Of a stretch of 64,000 nucleotides of DNA, positions 27,178-35,762 are shown piece by piece. A program made the position numbers and the translations under genes. Positions within the stretch are counted from its first letter, which is position 1. The number at the start of each line of letters is the position of its first letter. The DNA comes from Sphingopyxis macrogoltabida (GTDB lineage Bacteria; Pseudomonadota; Alphaproteobacteria; Sphingomonadales; Sphingomonadaceae): assembly GCF_001314325.1 (NCBI RefSeq), contig NZ_CP009429.1:682501-746500 (forward strand). Direction: 5' to 3'. Below the pieces are notes generated by a model. It was not told the DNA's origin and did not search any database. It saw only the letters and a program-made list of their open reading frames with translations.

Positions 27178-28007
27178 TTATTCTTCTCCAACAGCTCCAG
27201 AGCATATTCTTCCTCGGGAGCTTTACCATAGTCGGGCTTCTTCTTCTCCCTGACATAGTGCACCCACGGCTCTTGCGAGCGGCCATAGAAGTTCTTGAGT
27301 TTTTCTGGATCCGTAACGGCCTGGCTTGGCCGCAGTCTTTTGGCGTTGCCGGGCCGCGCACTAACGAAGAGGTTGCAGGATTTCAGATCGGGCGCGTCAT
27401 CTAGATGATATTCATGCAATTTTCGTTGCATACGCGAAACGTAGAAGCCCGCTTGCGAGGCGTAGGCCTGCACATTGCCCAACACTTCCTTGGGCCAAGT
27501 AAGCTCGTCATCGTCGGCGATGACGATCATACCTTCGCCCTCGAAGTTTACCGCTTCGATTCCTCGCTGCACAAATACATTGACGCTTTCGCCGCCGTTC
27601 GACGCTCCCCACGGGGGATTGGTATAAAAGCAGTCGTATTTTCGGCGATCGGGAAAGGCGTCCAAGCAGTTATAGAGTTCCGCATCTAGGTTCTCGAGCC
27701 GTTCGCGATCGGCAAATCTTTTGACGGCCTGGACTGTACGCTCGTCGAAATCGTATACCGTGATCTTGCTCGGACCAAAATCCAGCACGTCACGCGCCTG
27801 AAGATAGGCCACACATACGCTTACAGCGTCGCCGTCACCTATGAACGCCAATCTTTTGCCGTTGGCCCACTCTGCGACAATCTCGCTCTGCATCACCATG
27901 TCACCGGTCTTCATGTGGATCTGATCGAATTCGCGCAACGGCCGCGGTCGATTTTGCACGACATCGGAAACCGCATTTACCGCCATCCTCAAATCAACTT
28001 GTTTCAT
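27174..28007 (-). CDS. BpsA-like SAM/aminopropyl-transferase-fold protein
   Basis: A 277-residue Rossmann-fold protein. Motif I is LAFIGDGDAVSV near residues 50-61, motif II VYDFDERTVQAVKRFA near 80-95, and the active-site motif YTNPPWGASNGGES near 122-135. The order, the GDGD form of motif I and a later DDDE segment resemble the C-terminal domain of branched-chain polyamine synthase (BpsA), which transfers aminopropyl groups; the NPPW motif is also seen in amino-group methyltransferases. Start ATG 28007 has GGAGGGG five bases upstream. It is 19 bases behind a kinase-like gene. Confidence 0.65.
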   Translation of the reverse strand: MKQVDLRMAVNAVSDVVQNRPRPLREFDQIHMKTGDMVMQSEIVAEWANGKRLAFIGDGDAVSVCVAYLQARDVLDFGPSKITVYDFDERTVQAVKRFADRERLENLDAELYNCLDAFPDRRKYDCFYTNPPWGASNGGESVNVFVQRGIEAVNFEGEGMIVIADDDELTWPKEVLGNVQAYASQAGFYVSRMQRKLHEYHLDDAPDLKSCNLFVSARPGNAKRLRPSQAVTDPEKLKNFYGRSQEPWVHYVREKKKPDYGKAPEEEYALELLEKNK

Positions 28008-28026
28008 TCGGACCCCTCCGAGGTTT

Positions 28027-28614
28027 TTACTCTGACAGTCGGATAGCCAGCTTATCAACTAGTGTCGTTTGATCGACGGCCGTGTCGAACATGTAGACTG
28101 GGCAACCTACTGCAATTCCGAATGTGCAGGCGACTGACGCTTGGGCGAAGCTATGCATCCTTGCCTCTTCGATCGATATCGATGGCCGACCGGCTGGGTC
28201 GCGTGCAATCCGTTCGACTGTGAGTTCTGGAGCCACATAAAACAACCAGATCTCAGTCGGGTGGAGGCTTTGAAACCGGTCGACGGAAAAGGCGGTTACG
28301 CGGAATCCATAATCCTCTTTTGTAACCGGATGGCTGTCGATTACAGTGTGTCCGCGAAGCCTGCTCGCTACGGTCCAGCTCAGCAGCTCATCGTCGAGCT
28401 CATCAATGTCGGATGGCTGCGCAACACTGGCAGAACGAGTCCGAAGTTCATCCTGATTGCGCAGGTCTGACCCGCGGTTTTTGAGGAAGTCTGTCAATCG
28501 ACTGCCATATTCCCACACATTAATCCCAGGCACCTTCTCGCTAAGAAGCGCCATCGTTGAGCTCTTGCCGGAGGCTGGCGCGCCGGTGACATAGATAACT
28601 TTGTAGGAAGGCAA
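28027..28614 (-). CDS. P-loop nucleotide kinase-like protein
   Basis: A 195-residue protein with Walker A VTGAPASGKSSTM near residues 9-21, an LID-less core and IDSHPVTKEDYGF in the place of a substrate/Walker B region. Layout resembles archaeal adenylate kinases and other small-molecule kinases (residues after TVERIARDPAGRPSI may form a lid). Substrate unknown. It opens the second half of the minus-strand array; the 164 bases upstream (28615-28778) carry no gene and could hold its own promoter. Confidence 0.68.
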   Translation of the reverse strand: MPSYKVIYVTGAPASGKSSTMALLSEKVPGINVWEYGSRLTDFLKNRGSDLRNQDELRTRSASVAQPSDIDELDDELLSWTVASRLRGHTVIDSHPVTKEDYGFRVTAFSVDRFQSLHPTEIWLFYVAPELTVERIARDPAGRPSISIEEARMHSFAQASVACTFGIAVGCPVYMFDTAVDQTTLVDKLAIRLSE

Positions 28615-28778
28615 GCAACTTCCCCAATACGCCTGCAGGAATGTCGAGAAGGCGCGAAATCCGTGTCTTAGTCAAGAAGAGTTTGAAAAGTTACTCCAAG
28701 TTGGTGAGTTTTGTAGCGCTATATATTTGACCGTTGTGCCCTAGGGGTTAGCTCGATGAGCTTGGCTACCAGCATCAT

Positions 28779-29351
28779 TTATCCGGCTTCAGTTGGCGGT
28801 GGCGCCTCCAGCGCGTCAAGAAAAGTTAGGACGCGCTCTTTTTCCCCCGAATTGACCGCGATCAAGGGGATGCCGAGGTCGGAGGCGTAGTCGTTCGCGA
28901 GCGACTTCGATCTTGCGCATTGACGCTTGAGTTCGGCTAGCGAGCGCTGCGGACGCTTGCGCTTGTCGGTCGTGCGCCGTGCCGCAATTTGTTCGGCCGG
29001 TACGTCGATCAATATGATCCCCGCAAGATCCAGCGATGCCATGACTTCGGCCGGTACGTCGATGAGCTCGCGGTCGTTGTCGATAAAACTGTGCGCTTCG
29101 AGCAGGACGGGCCTCTTCCATTGCCCGGCTCGGGCCTCGGCCAGCGCACCCGCTAATTCCGTTTGGTTCTCGCGGACATCGTCGCCCTCTGCGGTTCTCA
29201 ACTTCTCGCCAGTGGTGTGGAATGAACGGCGCAGCAGGCCGCCGGCGCTCAGGCGCAAGTATTCCGGCCGCGCCCGAGCGATGCTGCGCCCGAGATAGCT
29301 TTTTCCCGATCCGGAGAGGCCAAGGATCGCAATCACCGGGCCCTTGATCAC
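28779..29351 (-). CDS. second P-loop kinase-like protein
   Basis: A 190-residue protein with Walker A AILGLSGSGKSYLGRSIA near residues 8-25 and ILIDVPAEQIAARRTTDKRKR in the position of an adenylate-kinase-type lid start. It differs clearly in sequence from the kinase at 28027, so the array carries two distinct kinases rather than a duplication. The ATG shares four bases with the stop of the PIN-GNAT-EVE gene. Substrate unknown: nucleotide, polyamine or RNA end are all possible. Confidence 0.66.
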   Translation of the reverse strand: MIKGPVIAILGLSGSGKSYLGRSIARARPEYLRLSAGGLLRRSFHTTGEKLRTAEGDDVRENQTELAGALAEARAGQWKRPVLLEAHSFIDNDRELIDVPAEVMASLDLAGIILIDVPAEQIAARRTTDKRKRPQRSLAELKRQCARSKSLANDYASDLGIPLIAVNSGEKERVLTFLDALEAPPPTEAG

Positions 29352-30886
29352 AGCGCGAATCCGAAATTCATGGATGGAAGGATATGATCCAATCGCGCCC
29401 GGTCAATTCGCGTGATCGATTGGGGCGCAGCCTTCAGAACGCCGGACCGGGTCATCTCGGCAAGGCCAATCGGCGGATCGAGATGGCGGATGAGCAGGAA
29501 ATCGATAACCGCGACGCCGCCGGGCGACTCTTCCGCGATCGCGCGGAGATCCTGTTCCGAATAGACAGAGCGTCCGGCGGTGAACCGGATCAGTTCCTGT
29601 GCATCTTTCGCGCGCCGCAAATTCTCGACGACGCCGACCGTCGTCAGGGACTGCGAATTCAGGGCGGCTTCGTCCTTCGACTGGTAGAAGAAGATAACGT
29701 CGCCGGCGCGCAGGGACGCAATCTTCGAGCGACAGACATAGACCTTGCGGATGGTGTTTCCTGGCACCCTTCCTGCGTCGCGATCGTCGCGGCTCTCGTC
29801 ATTGAATAGCGGCATCGGGACTAGCCTCGCTGCCTCAGGGAACAGCTGCCGGTGAAAATGCCACTGAACGGGGATTGCAAAGAGACCGACAGGCGCGTCG
29901 ATACAGAACCTCGGATATCGCGTCCGGACGAGGCCGGCGGAAATGGGTTCCGGAGAAGCGTCGAGCCTAGCTGACGGAAGCTGCTTCAAGAGGATCAATT
30001 CTCCTCCCGAATTCGTGCCGGCAATCTCGAAGCCATATCGTTCTAGAAGTTCGATCAGCATCGTCTGCTTCGGAAAGGTGGTAAGATACACAGCGCCGAT
30101 GCCGTTGAGCTGGGCGTGCCAGATCGATTTTCGCAGCAGCAACTCGCCAACCTTGTGACCCTGCGCCCGCGTTGCGACTTTCCAAGTGCATAGTTTGAGC
30201 ATCCGCAGCGATGGATCGAGACCGATCTCGCCTCCATCTTCAATCTTGCGAACGATCAACCCATCGATATGCCCGTCACGCCCACGGATGATCCAGCAGT
30301 CGCGATGCTCTGCAACGCATTTGTTGCGCCACCAGTCTCTGAACGGTGGGTAATCCTCTTCGAGGCTGCGAAAAATCGGATCCTCTACGTCTATGGCGTA
30401 CGCGGGAACATCGCCAACCAAGGCGATATCGTCATCGACGGTATCCTGAAACGCCTTGAGCCATGCGACCGCGTCGGCGATCGTCATAACACGATCGTCG
30501 AGCTCCGAGCCGCGGACGCGGCGGTGTATCCCGTCGTCCTGCGTGACGAGAACATCAACAGCGTCGAGCGACAAGGCATGAAGCAGAGCAATATCGACCC
30601 GGTCGTTATCATTTCGCGCGGGTCCGTATCGTTCTTCGAGCACTTCCCAAGGAGGGAGTGGGATTGATGCGAGGCACGGATATTTCTCCATGCGCGACGA
30701 CGAGACTAGGCGGCGGACGGCATTTCGATCGCGATTGAAATCGTCGTGCATCGCTGGATGGATATGCAATGTCACATTGCCCGCCTGACACCGGCGACAT
30801 AGCTCGGCAGCGACCGGGTCGGTACGCCCGGGGTCCTCGAGCGCAATCAGAACATTCGTATCAATCAGCGCCCTAGTCTTGCTCAT
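29348..30886 (-). CDS. PIN-GNAT-EVE/ASCH triple-domain protein
   Basis: A 512-residue fusion. Residues 1-140: a PIN-like RNase domain, with ALIDTNVLIALEDP at the start and LVTQDDGIHRRV further on supplying acidic positions. Residues about 155-305: a GNAT acetyltransferase-like domain with KVATRAQGHKVGELLLRKSI as the acetyl-CoA loop. Residues about 370-510: a PUA-like EVE/ASCH domain (VYVCRSKIASLRAGDVIFFY), which binds modified bases or RNA. The ATG at 30886 lies inside the end of the ASCH gene (14-base overlap). A toxin-like RNase joined to an acetyltransferase and an RNA-reader suggests an RNA-directed effector; that is inference. Confidence 0.7.
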   Translation of the reverse strand: MSKTRALIDTNVLIALEDPGRTDPVAAELCRRCQAGNVTLHIHPAMHDDFNRDRNAVRRLVSSSRMEKYPCLASIPLPPWEVLEERYGPARNDNDRVDIALLHALSLDAVDVLVTQDDGIHRRVRGSELDDRVMTIADAVAWLKAFQDTVDDDIALVGDVPAYAIDVEDPIFRSLEEDYPPFRDWWRNKCVAEHRDCWIIRGRDGHIDGLIVRKIEDGGEIGLDPSLRMLKLCTWKVATRAQGHKVGELLLRKSIWHAQLNGIGAVYLTTFPKQTMLIELLERYGFEIAGTNSGGELILLKQLPSARLDASPEPISAGLVRTRYPRFCIDAPVGLFAIPVQWHFHRQLFPEAARLVPMPLFNDESRDDRDAGRVPGNTIRKVYVCRSKIASLRAGDVIFFYQSKDEAALNSQSLTTVGVVENLRRAKDAQELIRFTAGRSVYSEQDLRAIAEESPGGVAVIDFLLIRHLDPPIGLAEMTRSGVLKAAPQSITRIDRARLDHILPSMNFGFAL

Positions 30887-31346
30887 GCGCGATAAGCTCG
30901 CGATGCGCATCGCGCAGGAAGATATAGGATTGCGGCGCCGTCAAACCGTGCGTGCTCCGCAAGTCCTGAAGCGGCACAGGTTCCTTGTATGTCTTAGGGT
31001 TGCTGAGCAACACGGCGCATCCATCTTCGACGCCGGCAAAATAGCTGCGGAAATCTTCTGCCGATATCGCGGCATCCTTGCCGTAAAGGCGCCAGATTTC
31101 GTCGGTAGACAGGCACTCGACGTTGTCGATGACGACATGACCGACGACTGCCGCTGTGGGCGATGTCGCGTAGATCAGCATCCGGCTCCCGGCGGCTTCG
31201 GAATCAAAGCGGCGACGGAGTTCCACACGCTTTTCTCCTGAAAGGATCAGACGGGCATAATGGCTGTGGATGCTGACCAGCAGCGCCTTCTCTGCATCGC
31301 GCGCAGCGACTGCGCGCTGGGTCTCACCCGAAGCCATGCCGTTCAC
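30873..31346 (-). CDS. ASCH-domain protein
   Basis: A 157-residue protein with an ASCH (PUA-like) domain: ALLVSIHSHYARLILSGEKR near residues 21-40, then VELRRRFDSEAAGSRMLIY, the family's signature strands. ASCH proteins bind RNA, and some are nucleoside hydrolases or amidases. Its ATG overlaps the stop of the GNAT gene (31343-31346) and its end overlaps the PIN-fusion start, so it is translationally coupled on both sides. Confidence 0.8.
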   Translation of the reverse strand: MNGMASGETQRAVAARDAEKALLVSIHSHYARLILSGEKRVELRRRFDSEAAGSRMLIYATSPTAAVVGHVVIDNVECLSTDEIWRLYGKDAAISAEDFRSYFAGVEDGCAVLLSNPKTYKEPVPLQDLRSTHGLTAPQSYIFLRDAHRELIAHEQD

Positions 31347-31912
31347 GATTGCAGTTGGGCGCTGAACTGGCCGTTGTAGATATGTTCCACCACGCCCGGG
31401 CGATAGAGCGAATTCAGGCGCTGGGTTTCGTTAAAGCGAAACCGCTCCATCAGGGGCTGGAACTCGTCATAGCGCTGAGCCGGAACCGTGAAGAGGGGAT
31501 GATCGTCGCCGATCCAGTCGATCGCCTCTTCGAGCAGCTCGCGCCCAAGGCCTCGGCCTCGGCCCGCTTCGGAAACCCACAAAGTACAGATCTTTTTCTC
31601 GGCAGCGTCGCGCTTGACGATCGCAAGGCCCGAAGGTGCATTCAGCGACCCCTGCCGGAGAATGGCACGCGTACCTCGAAAGATTCCGGGCACCACCTTG
31701 CTCCAGTACCAGCTGCTGAAACCCGGGTAGGTCGCTTTCAACGGGGCCAGAGTCGGCCAGACCGCGCAGGCTTCCTGCCATGCCGCAACTCCTTGATCGC
31801 GCGCATGGGCGTTGGCGAGGTAGGGCGCAATTGGATGGGTGCAGGACATTGACCCAATGATAGCGATGCAAGGGCGAACTGGGAAGGGGCGCCCGATTAT
31901 TTCCATCGTCAT
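31343..31912 (-). CDS. GNAT-family N-acetyltransferase
   Basis: About 189 residues. The acetyl-CoA loop is LWVSEAGRGRGLGRELLEEA (the R/Q-x-x-G-x-G pattern) near residue 113, followed by the acceptor-side strand FTVPAQRYDEFQPLM. I set the start at the ATG at 31912 because it shares ATGA with the stop of the membrane-protein gene; a longer frame exists up to 32023 but overlaps that gene heavily. Substrate unknown: small molecule, protein or aminoacyl-tRNA. Confidence 0.75.
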   Translation of the reverse strand: MTMEIIGRPFPVRPCIAIIGSMSCTHPIAPYLANAHARDQGVAAWQEACAVWPTLAPLKATYPGFSSWYWSKVVPGIFRGTRAILRQGSLNAPSGLAIVKRDAAEKKICTLWVSEAGRGRGLGRELLEEAIDWIGDDHPLFTVPAQRYDEFQPLMERFRFNETQRLNSLYRPGVVEHIYNGQFSAQLQS

Positions 31913-33210
31913 AGTTTCCGCCACCATCGCTTCAGCTTCGAGAACCACATCGGAGCGAGTGCGGCTAGCCCGAGGATGAAACCCGTAATCAGGTTGGACC
32001 AGCCGACGCCGAGCGGACCCCATTCGAAGATCTTGAGAAACCTTGCCAGGCCGGACAGGCCCACGTTGAGAAGAGCGCTACCAACGCCGCCAATCGCAAG
32101 CGCAGCCACAAAATAGGCAAGGATCTTGTCCTTCGCGATGCGGAAGCTCGCGTAGGCGATGAAATCGTCAAGGTAGACCGGCTTATTCGTGGCCTTATCT
32201 TTTCGCGCAATGGCTCGCCATTGATAGATTATCATCCCGTCAGCGCGTGGCTTTCCGCTCCATTTGCGCGGTGCCGGCTGCCCTACCAGCAGATAGCTCG
32301 TCCAGATATCGGGCTCGAGGTGACGCACCTTTCTGAAGTTTTGGTGCTGGCTGCCAAGCTGGTGGTCCTTGCTACGGATGAGAAAATAATGGACCGATTC
32401 GAGGCGTACCTGACCTTCAGCAGCCCGCTCGAGGATGACATGCGGAAAGCTTCGCCGCTCGTTCAGACGGAACTCGGTCGTCTCAAGCATGTCTTGCGTG
32501 AGCGACAGGCCGAGGCTCGTCGCACCGTCCTCGGTCGTGAAGAGATTCTGCGCATCGCCGTGCAGGAAAATACGCAGCCGGACATAATGCTGCGGGGCCC
32601 TGTTCTTCTGGTCGTTGATCCTGGCGCACAGCGCGCTTTTGAGCGTGATCGTCGTCCCGCAGGGTCGGCCTGGAATAGGTACGGGTAGAACCGATATGTC
32701 GCGCGCCGGATCGACATGGTGGATGATGCGCCGGCTCGTGTCGGTCTTGATAATGAAGTGTTCGTCAGCCTCGCGCTCAATGGCTGCAACCTCGTTGAAC
32801 ACGGCATTTAGCGTATCGGCATCTTTGAGCGCGTTGCTGAGATCATAAATAGATGCGATCTCGATCGGGGCGGGCAGGTAAAGGTAGAGCCGGTCAAGAT
32901 CAGCCGTCTCTTCCAGATGGAAGCCGATGTCGAGGAAATTGAATTTCTTGCTTATGTCGCGCCACAAATTGACGTGCAGCCGAACCAACGGCGGAACAAT
33001 GGGTCGGTCAACCTCTTCTCTCGCGCCGGGCCCCTCGATTGCGCCTGCCTCTTCGCTAGCCTCCGCTTGTGGGCCCGCTGTAGCCTTGTCGCAGACCTCG
33101 CCTTCCATGCCGGTGTCCGCTGCGGTGCAGGCGTTGACCCGCTCGTCAGAATCCGGGTCCCGTTTGCTTTCATACCATAGAGCTAGAGTGCCATTCATTG
33201 GCAGGTTCAT
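31909..33210 (-). CDS. unknown protein with two C-terminal membrane segments
   Basis: A 433-residue protein. The first 70 residues are acidic and low complexity, 80-340 form a globular soluble domain of unknown family (HVNLWRDISKKFNFLDIGFH and DIWTSYLLVGQPAPRKW are landmarks), and two hydrophobic stretches follow (ILAYFVAALAIGGVGSALLN near 367 and LITGFILGLAALAPMWF near 407). It is first in the coupled minus-strand array, so it could be the membrane sensor or effector of the set. No homologue recognised. Confidence 0.6.
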   Translation of the reverse strand: MNLPMNGTLALWYESKRDPDSDERVNACTAADTGMEGEVCDKATAGPQAEASEEAGAIEGPGAREEVDRPIVPPLVRLHVNLWRDISKKFNFLDIGFHLEETADLDRLYLYLPAPIEIASIYDLSNALKDADTLNAVFNEVAAIEREADEHFIIKTDTSRRIIHHVDPARDISVLPVPIPGRPCGTTITLKSALCARINDQKNRAPQHYVRLRIFLHGDAQNLFTTEDGATSLGLSLTQDMLETTEFRLNERRSFPHVILERAAEGQVRLESVHYFLIRSKDHQLGSQHQNFRKVRHLEPDIWTSYLLVGQPAPRKWSGKPRADGMIIYQWRAIARKDKATNKPVYLDDFIAYASFRIAKDKILAYFVAALAIGGVGSALLNVGLSGLARFLKIFEWGPLGVGWSNLITGFILGLAALAPMWFSKLKRWWRKL

Positions 33211-33499
33211 AAACGGGACAGGTTAAGAGTCTAGTCGAAGAAGAACTACATTTTCTGCTTACTTGTCGAGCACCTAATGGTGACTCCGCAGATACGTTAC
33301 GTCGCCCAACCGGCGGATCGACTGTTATAATGCGGGCACAACTGGCAATGTCCGGTCCTTTGGCTCGGCCACCATAAAACCGCCAGTCTGCTATCGGCCA
33401 GAACTGCTTCAAAACAGACTCGTGAGCGGTTGACCAGTTTGACTGTTTGGCCGTGGCAGCGGGAATGGCCGCTTTAGCGGCCCGGCTGCGAATGACGCT
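33211..33499. other. no supported gene; probable promoter region
   Basis: The 289 bases between the IS element and the array contain no convincing gene. A short minus-strand frame (33170-33412) overlaps the array's first gene and has no plausible start context, so I reject it. The promoter of the eight-gene array must lie here or inside its first gene; I cannot name the hexamers with confidence. Confidence 0.4.
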
Positions 33500-34375
33500 C
33501 TAGGTCACCGACTCATAAATCGCATCCAGATTTTGGCTGAGGCGAGTTTGACGAGGGCGAGGTAGTTTGCGTCGTGCTTCTCGTATCGAGTTGCGACGGC
33601 TCGGAAGTGCTTGAGCTTACTGAAGAAGCGCTCGACGAGATTTCGGTAGCGATAAAGGAAGGCGCTGAATGCCGGCACCTTCCTCCGGTTCGGCAAAGGT
33701 TTGATGTTGGCCCAGGCACCTTGTCCGGCGATCTTCTCACGCAGCGCGTCACTGTCATAGGCGCGGTCGGCAAGGAGGATCTGATCCTCGCCGATCGCGT
33801 CGAGCATGTCGGCGGCGCTGCGGCCATCATGGGCTTGGCCCTCGGTGAGCTTCAGCATGATCGGCAGGCCGTTCGCATCAACAAGCGCATGGATCTTGGT
33901 GGTCAGTCCGCCCCGCGAGCGCCCCATGCATCGGGCTGGAGCGTCGTCCCCAGCCTCGGCTTCCTTCGGACCCCTTTTTTTGCATTCGCGCCATGCTGAT
34001 GGACGCGGATCGAGGAACTATCGATCATCTGAAGCTCGCCTTCATAGGCTCTCGACACCGCCTCGAAGATGCGGTCCCAAACTCCCGCTTTGCGCCATCG
34101 AACGAAGCGGTTGTAGCAGGTCGTCGGTGGGCCATAGCGCTCAGGTATGTCCGCCCAAGGCGAACCGGTTCGAAGACGCCAGAAGATGCCGTTCAGCACC
34201 CGACGATCATCGACCCTGGCAACTCCGCGCGGCTTGTTGGGCAGCAACGGCTCGATCACCGACCACTCGAAATCCGACAGCTCGTAGCGACGCACGCTCA
34301 TCATAAGCTCCCTTCCAGGAGCTTGAATCACGACCACCCCAAAAAGGGAATCCCATTTATGAGTTTGTGACCTAG
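33500..34375 (-). mobile_element. IS5-family insertion sequence (IS427-like), copy A
   Basis: About 876 bases. The ends are inverted repeats: CTAGGTCACCGACTCATAAA (from 33500) and, on the other strand from 34375, CTAGGTCACAAACTCATAAA. Each end begins with CTAG, the typical target of this group, so the target duplication is short (probably TA). It carries one transposase gene split between two frames. It separates the 23.5-33.2 kb cargo from the backbone block. Confidence 0.85.
33505..34301 (-). CDS. IS5-type transposase, made by programmed frameshift
   Basis: Two overlapping minus-strand frames: the first (34301 down to about 33903) has the helix-turn-helix and the first DDE acidic residue (QMIDSSSIRVHQHGANA); the second (to 33505) has LADRAYDSDAL and LVERFFSKLKHFRAVATRYE with the later D and E. 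A run of seven As followed by four Gs (plus-strand T7 at 33975-33981) sits where the frames meet, so ribosomal slippage would join GANAKK to the GRSRGGLTTKIH part. The start at 34301 has GGAAGGGAG upstream. This is a normal two-frame transposase, not a broken gene. Confidence 0.85.
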
Positions 34376-34430
34376 CCTGAATTCGGAATGATCTCGACCG
34401 TCTGGACTGATCGTCGGCTTCCCTCGTTCA

Positions 34431-34457
34431 GAGGAGGAAGGGGGGTGAGGGCGGAGT
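34431..34457 (+). repeat. G-rich purine motif, copy 3
   Basis: GAGGAGGAAGGGGGGTGAGG followed by GCGGAG, ending about 56 bases before the DUF932 gene. A CTTCCCTC just upstream (34419-34426) could pair with GAGGAAG. Confidence 0.5.
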
Positions 34458-34512
34458 GCGTCCAAAGGCTGATCGGCCTTCCGCGCAACCCATCCCACCA
34501 AGGAGAGCCACC

Positions 34513-35706
34513 GTGGCCACGCTCGCACCCACAACTGGAAATCCCGTTTCAGGCGCCTATCGCGTCGATATCTCCCGCGGCCGAAATATCGGGCGCGTAT
34601 CTTCCGAATGGTTCTCGCGCCCCGACGATGAGCGCTATCTTTCGCTGACCGAGCTTTACGCGGCCGTTCGTGCCCGCGCCGACCGCTCCACCGCACGCGT
34701 CGTCGATAGCAAGGAAATCCGCGTCGAGGCGCGCAGCGACAGGCCCGAACGCCTCTCGCTCATCGTCCCCGGCGAGGAACGACCCGTTGCTCCAACCAAC
34801 TGGTCGTTCGGCCAGCTTTGCAGCCTGGTCAGCGCACCCGCATCCTATCTGCGCGAACTGCCCGCGGCGCTCGCGGGGATCAACCTTCAGCACGGGCTCG
34901 TCGCGCACCGGGCCGAACAGGTCAAACTCTACCAGACCCACGATGGACGGACCGAACTGCGCGCTGCCACCGGTCCCGACTATGGCCGGATCTTCGATCA
35001 CGAACTCGTCGCTGCGGTGATGAAGATCGCCGGAGATGGCGTCGGGCAGACCCGGTGGAAGGTTCCAGGCGTGCTCGACTGGTCGAACATGCACTATAAT
35101 CCCTATGTCGACGTCAGCCGCGACACGACGACGCTCTATGCGTCCGATCGCGACGTCTTCCTGTTCCTCGTCGACGACACGCACCCGATTGAGGCGGGCA
35201 AGCTTCCGAACGGCGAACCCGATCTCTACTTTCGCGGCTTCTACAGCTGGAACTCCGAGGTCGGCGCCAAAACGCTCGGTATGGCGACCTTCTATCTCCG
35301 CGCCGTCTGCATGAACCGGAACCTCTGGGGCGTCGAGAATTTCGAGGAGGTCAAAATTCGCCACTCGAAATTCGCGGCCAACCGCTTCGCGCACGAGGCC
35401 GCACCGGCGCTCGAGAATTTCGCGGATTCCTCGCCGATGCGCTTCGTGAACGGCATCAAGGCGGCGCGCGAGCGCATCGTCGCCAGGAAGGACGAAGATC
35501 GCGAGGATTTCCTGCGCAAGCGGGGCTTTTCCAAGGCCGAGTCCGCCAAGATCGTCGCAACCGTGCTCAGCGAGGAAGGCCGTCCGCCCGAGAGCATCTA
35601 CGACTTCGTGCAGGGCATCACCGCCTTCGCCCGCACCAAGACCCACCAGGACAGCAGGCTCGATACCGAGGGCAAGGCCCGCAAGCTCCTCGAAGCCGTC
35701 CACTGA
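34513..35706 (+). CDS. DUF932-family protein
   Basis: A 397-residue protein of the DUF932 family, found on phages, plasmids and ICEs. Landmarks: FLFLVDDTHPIEAG in the middle and the C-terminal GFYSWNSEVGAKTLGMATFY, then AVCMNRNLWGVENFEEVKIR, which carry the family's most conserved residues. Function is unknown; it often travels with anti-restriction and Toprim/primase genes. GTG start at 34513 with CAAGGAGAGCCACC upstream. It opens the plus-strand backbone block. Confidence 0.85.
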   Translation: MATLAPTTGNPVSGAYRVDISRGRNIGRVSSEWFSRPDDERYLSLTELYAAVRARADRSTARVVDSKEIRVEARSDRPERLSLIVPGEERPVAPTNWSFGQLCSLVSAPASYLRELPAALAGINLQHGLVAHRAEQVKLYQTHDGRTELRAATGPDYGRIFDHELVAAVMKIAGDGVGQTRWKVPGVLDWSNMHYNPYVDVSRDTTTLYASDRDVFLFLVDDTHPIEAGKLPNGEPDLYFRGFYSWNSEVGAKTLGMATFYLRAVCMNRNLWGVENFEEVKIRHSKFAANRFAHEAAPALENFADSSPMRFVNGIKAARERIVARKDEDREDFLRKRGFSKAESAKIVATVLSEEGRPPESIYDFVQGITAFARTKTHQDSRLDTEGKARKLLEAVH

Positions 35707-35762
35707 CATCCAGCGCCGCCGGGCGCGATTGTCCGGCGGTCCCCCTTCGAATGAGGAAAACT

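Noticed and set aside
33170..33412. 80-codon minus-strand frame before the eight-gene array
   Set aside because: It overlaps the array's first gene, has no start context, and resembles common intergenic remnant sequence.
33505..34301. Broken transposase gene in the IS5-type element
   Set aside because: The two frames meet at a slippery A7 run, the usual programmed frameshift of this group, so it is probably intact.
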